Shown here: positions 6,516 to 7,697 of the stretch, in pieces
Position numbering within the stretch: the stretch's first letter is position 1
Layout: each line of letters opens with the position of its first letter
From: Syntrophomonadaceae bacterium
Lineage (GTDB): Bacteria > Bacillota > Syntrophomonadia > Syntrophomonadales > Syntrophomonadaceae
Direction of reading: 5' to 3'
Length of the DNA: 7,697 nt
Assembly: GCA_031265005.1 (NCBI GenBank)
Contig: JAISDD010000075.1
Span: forward strand, 1-7,697
The notes under the pieces: generated by a model
The model's database searches: none
Seen by the model: the letters and a program-made list of their open reading frames with translations, nothing else
What the model was told of the DNA's origin: nothing
Made by a program: the position numbers and the translations under genes

Positions 6516-7697
6516 ATGAATTATATAAAAGAAAAAATCCCTCCTATACGTGAAGATCGTTTAAAAGCCTGTATGGCTTTCGGCGGTTCTTGCTGCGATA
6601 TTTCCCGTCAATCCAAACAAGGGTGTTTGTACGCTAATAACCGTAAATTCTCTCAAAGTCAGGGCTGTCAGCTTACTCTGAGCCTGGCTATATTAAACAC
6701 TTTGAGAGATACTGTCATTATAGTTCACAGCCCCATAGGGTGCGGAGCTAACTTACTGGCCCAAGCGGGAGTATCCAAAAGCTTTCAAAAACTGCGCGAT
6801 CCGGGCGCTTTTGGATTACGCTGGATCAATACCAATTTGGACGAAATGGATGTGGTGAACGGCGGGGAGGAAAAATTAAAAGCAGCGGTGCTGTACGCCA
6901 ACAAAGAATATCGCCCCAGCGCTATAATTATCATGACCAGCTGCGTACCGGCTCTGATAGGCGACGACATAGACGGAGTCGTAGATGAAATGCAAAAACA
7001 AGTCTCGGCCAAATTAGTTCCTATACATTGTGAAGGCTTTAGAACAAAAATCCAGGCCACCGCTTATGATGCCGTTTATCACGGCATATTGCGCACCTTG
7101 GTGGGAACAGAAGAAGAGGAACAACCTATTTTAATAGACGATTTGGAAGAGATAAAGAGACGGTACCGTATCAGCCGGACTGTAAATGTACTTAACGTAT
7201 CTTCCATGAGCCGTACCGACGAAGAGGCGCTGATAAAATTACTGAAAGCTCTGGATCTTAATGTGAGAATACTTCCTTGCTACGCCCATCCGGACGATTT
7301 TGCCGATTCTTTTGAGGCGGCGCTGAATGTTAGTATCTGCGCGACGCATGACGATTACTTCGTCGAACATATGCAGTCTAATTATCAAATTCCCTTTATT
7401 TTGAGAACTATTCCTATAGGCATAGCCAATACCAATAAATGGATACGAGATATAGCGGTATTTTTCGGTTTAGAAGAGCAGGCGGAAAGATTGATTGCTT
7501 ATGAAGTAAGAGAATTAAAAACCGCCCTGAAGCCTTATGAGGAATTTTTGAAAGGAAAGACGGCTTTTTTAGCGGGCGGAGAGATCAGAATAATTACCAT
7601 GGCTGAAATGTTGCATAGTTTCGGCATGGAGATAATAGGCTTGAGAGGATTTCATTTTGACCAGTATGGGGAACGTTTGCTGGAAGAGCTGATGGAA
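6516..7697 (+). CDS. Nitrogenase component 1-like protein, NifD-like (alpha-type) subunit, truncated at window edge
   Basis: Open to the last base; 394 codons are visible with no stop, so the gene is 3'-truncated by the window. ATG at 6516 follows AAGGAG (6502-6507) by 8 nt. P-cluster-type cysteines are C51 (SQGCQ), C76 (SPIGCGAN) and C143 (TSCVPALIGDD), matching NifD Cys62/88/154 in order and spacing. VPIHCEGFR (168-176) matches NifD VPVRCEGFR. The equivalent of NifD Gln191 is Q180, but His195 falls on Y184. C275 in ICATHDDYFVEHMQSNYQIP aligns without gaps to the NifD cofactor-ligand motif (CYRSMNYI...Y-IPW). The homocitrate/cofactor-side His442 equivalent would lie beyond the right edge. 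GGEIRIITMAEMLHSFGMEI (354-373) matches the NifD third Rossmann domain. Four extra cysteines (C19, C26, C27, C37) precede the first P-cluster ligand. It should pair with the NifK-like product. Conserved cofactor cysteine argues for an active-site metallocluster rather than a CfbD/BchN-type tetrapyrrole site. NifE-like scaffold is the main alternative. Confidence 0.92.
   Translation, partial: MNYIKEKIPPIREDRLKACMAFGGSCCDISRQSKQGCLYANNRKFSQSQGCQLTLSLAILNTLRDTVIIVHSPIGCGANLLAQAGVSKSFQKLRDPGAFGLRWINTNLDEMDVVNGGEEKLKAAVLYANKEYRPSAIIIMTSCVPALIGDDIDGVVDEMQKQVSAKLVPIHCEGFRTKIQATAYDAVYHGILRTLVGTEEEEQPILIDDLEEIKRRYRISRTVNVLNVSSMSRTDEEALIKLLKALDLNVRILPCYAHPDDFADSFEAALNVSICATHDDYFVEHMQSNYQIPFILRTIPIGIANTNKWIRDIAVFFGLEEQAERLIAYEVRELKTALKPYEEFLKGKTAFLAGGEIRIITMAEMLHSFGMEIIGLRGFHFDQYGERLLEELME

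Noticed and set aside
6785..7060. Minus-strand open frame of 91 codons opposite the NifD-like gene.
   Set aside because: The plus strand here encodes conserved NifD-like motifs (TSCVPALIGDD, CEGFR); the minus frame is a shadow.
5163..7697. Reading the nitrogenase-like pair as true nifDK for N2 fixation.
   Set aside because: Gene order is K then D, the NifK-like protein is short, the His195 position of the NifD-like protein is Tyr, and no nifH, nifE, nifN or nifB is in the window. The motifs fit a nitrogenase-like reductase better, although the cofactor cysteine is kept.
5163..7697. Reading the pair as light-independent protochlorophyllide reductase (BchNB) or as Ni-sirohydrochlorin reductase CfbD.
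   Set aside because: A cofactor-ligand-type cysteine and the NifD CEGFR region are present, no tetrapyrrole pathway gene is nearby, and CfbD acts as a single-gene component in methanogens.

Overview
This window is one uninterrupted plus-strand gene train. Base composition is moderately AT-rich, Shine-Dalgarno sites are strong and closely spaced, and several genes overlap or nearly touch. Every enzyme family present is iron-sulfur dependent, oxygen-sensitive and ATP-driven. Together this suggests a strictly anaerobic member of the Bacillota (clostridial, Peptococcaceae-like or Negativicutes-like). That placement is inference from gene style and content; the window holds no taxonomic marker.

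Layout: (1) 79-861, membrane permease of a SsuC/TauC-type ABC importer. (2) 927-1811, a stand-alone BadF/BadG/HgdC-type activase, the ATP-dependent [4Fe-4S] electron donor of 2-hydroxyacyl-CoA dehydratases. (3) 1923-3935, a second activase fused in frame to a HgdB-type/double-cubane-type subunit. (4) 3932-5140, a separate HgdB/FldC-type partner subunit overlapping the fusion gene by ATGA. (5) 5163-6503, a NifK-like nitrogenase component 1 protein that probably starts at TTG. (6) 6516 to beyond the right edge, a NifD-like component 1 protein, truncated by the window. Non-coding sequence is sparse. There is a hairpin before the permease (36-57), a 65-nt gap at 862-926 with no clear signal, and a 111-nt gap at 1812-1922 with an inverted repeat. 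No tRNA, rRNA, CRISPR array, insertion sequence or convincing terminator was seen.

The window joins two unrelated ATP-driven low-potential electron-transfer machineries. One is the activase ('archerase') plus dehydratase/double-cubane system; the other is a nitrogenase-like DK pair. All six P-cluster-type cysteines are present across the two nitrogenase-like proteins. The NifD-like protein also has a cysteine aligning without gaps to the FeMo-cofactor ligand of NifD (Azotobacter Cys275). No NifH-type reductase is encoded here. The most economical reading is a multi-component anaerobic reductase, possibly acting on an imported small molecule. The activases would feed either the double-cubane subunits, the nitrogenase-like pair, or both in sequence. 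The substrate is unknown, and a NifH or NifB gene may lie just outside the window. I know of no characterised pathway with this set, but I could not search for one.
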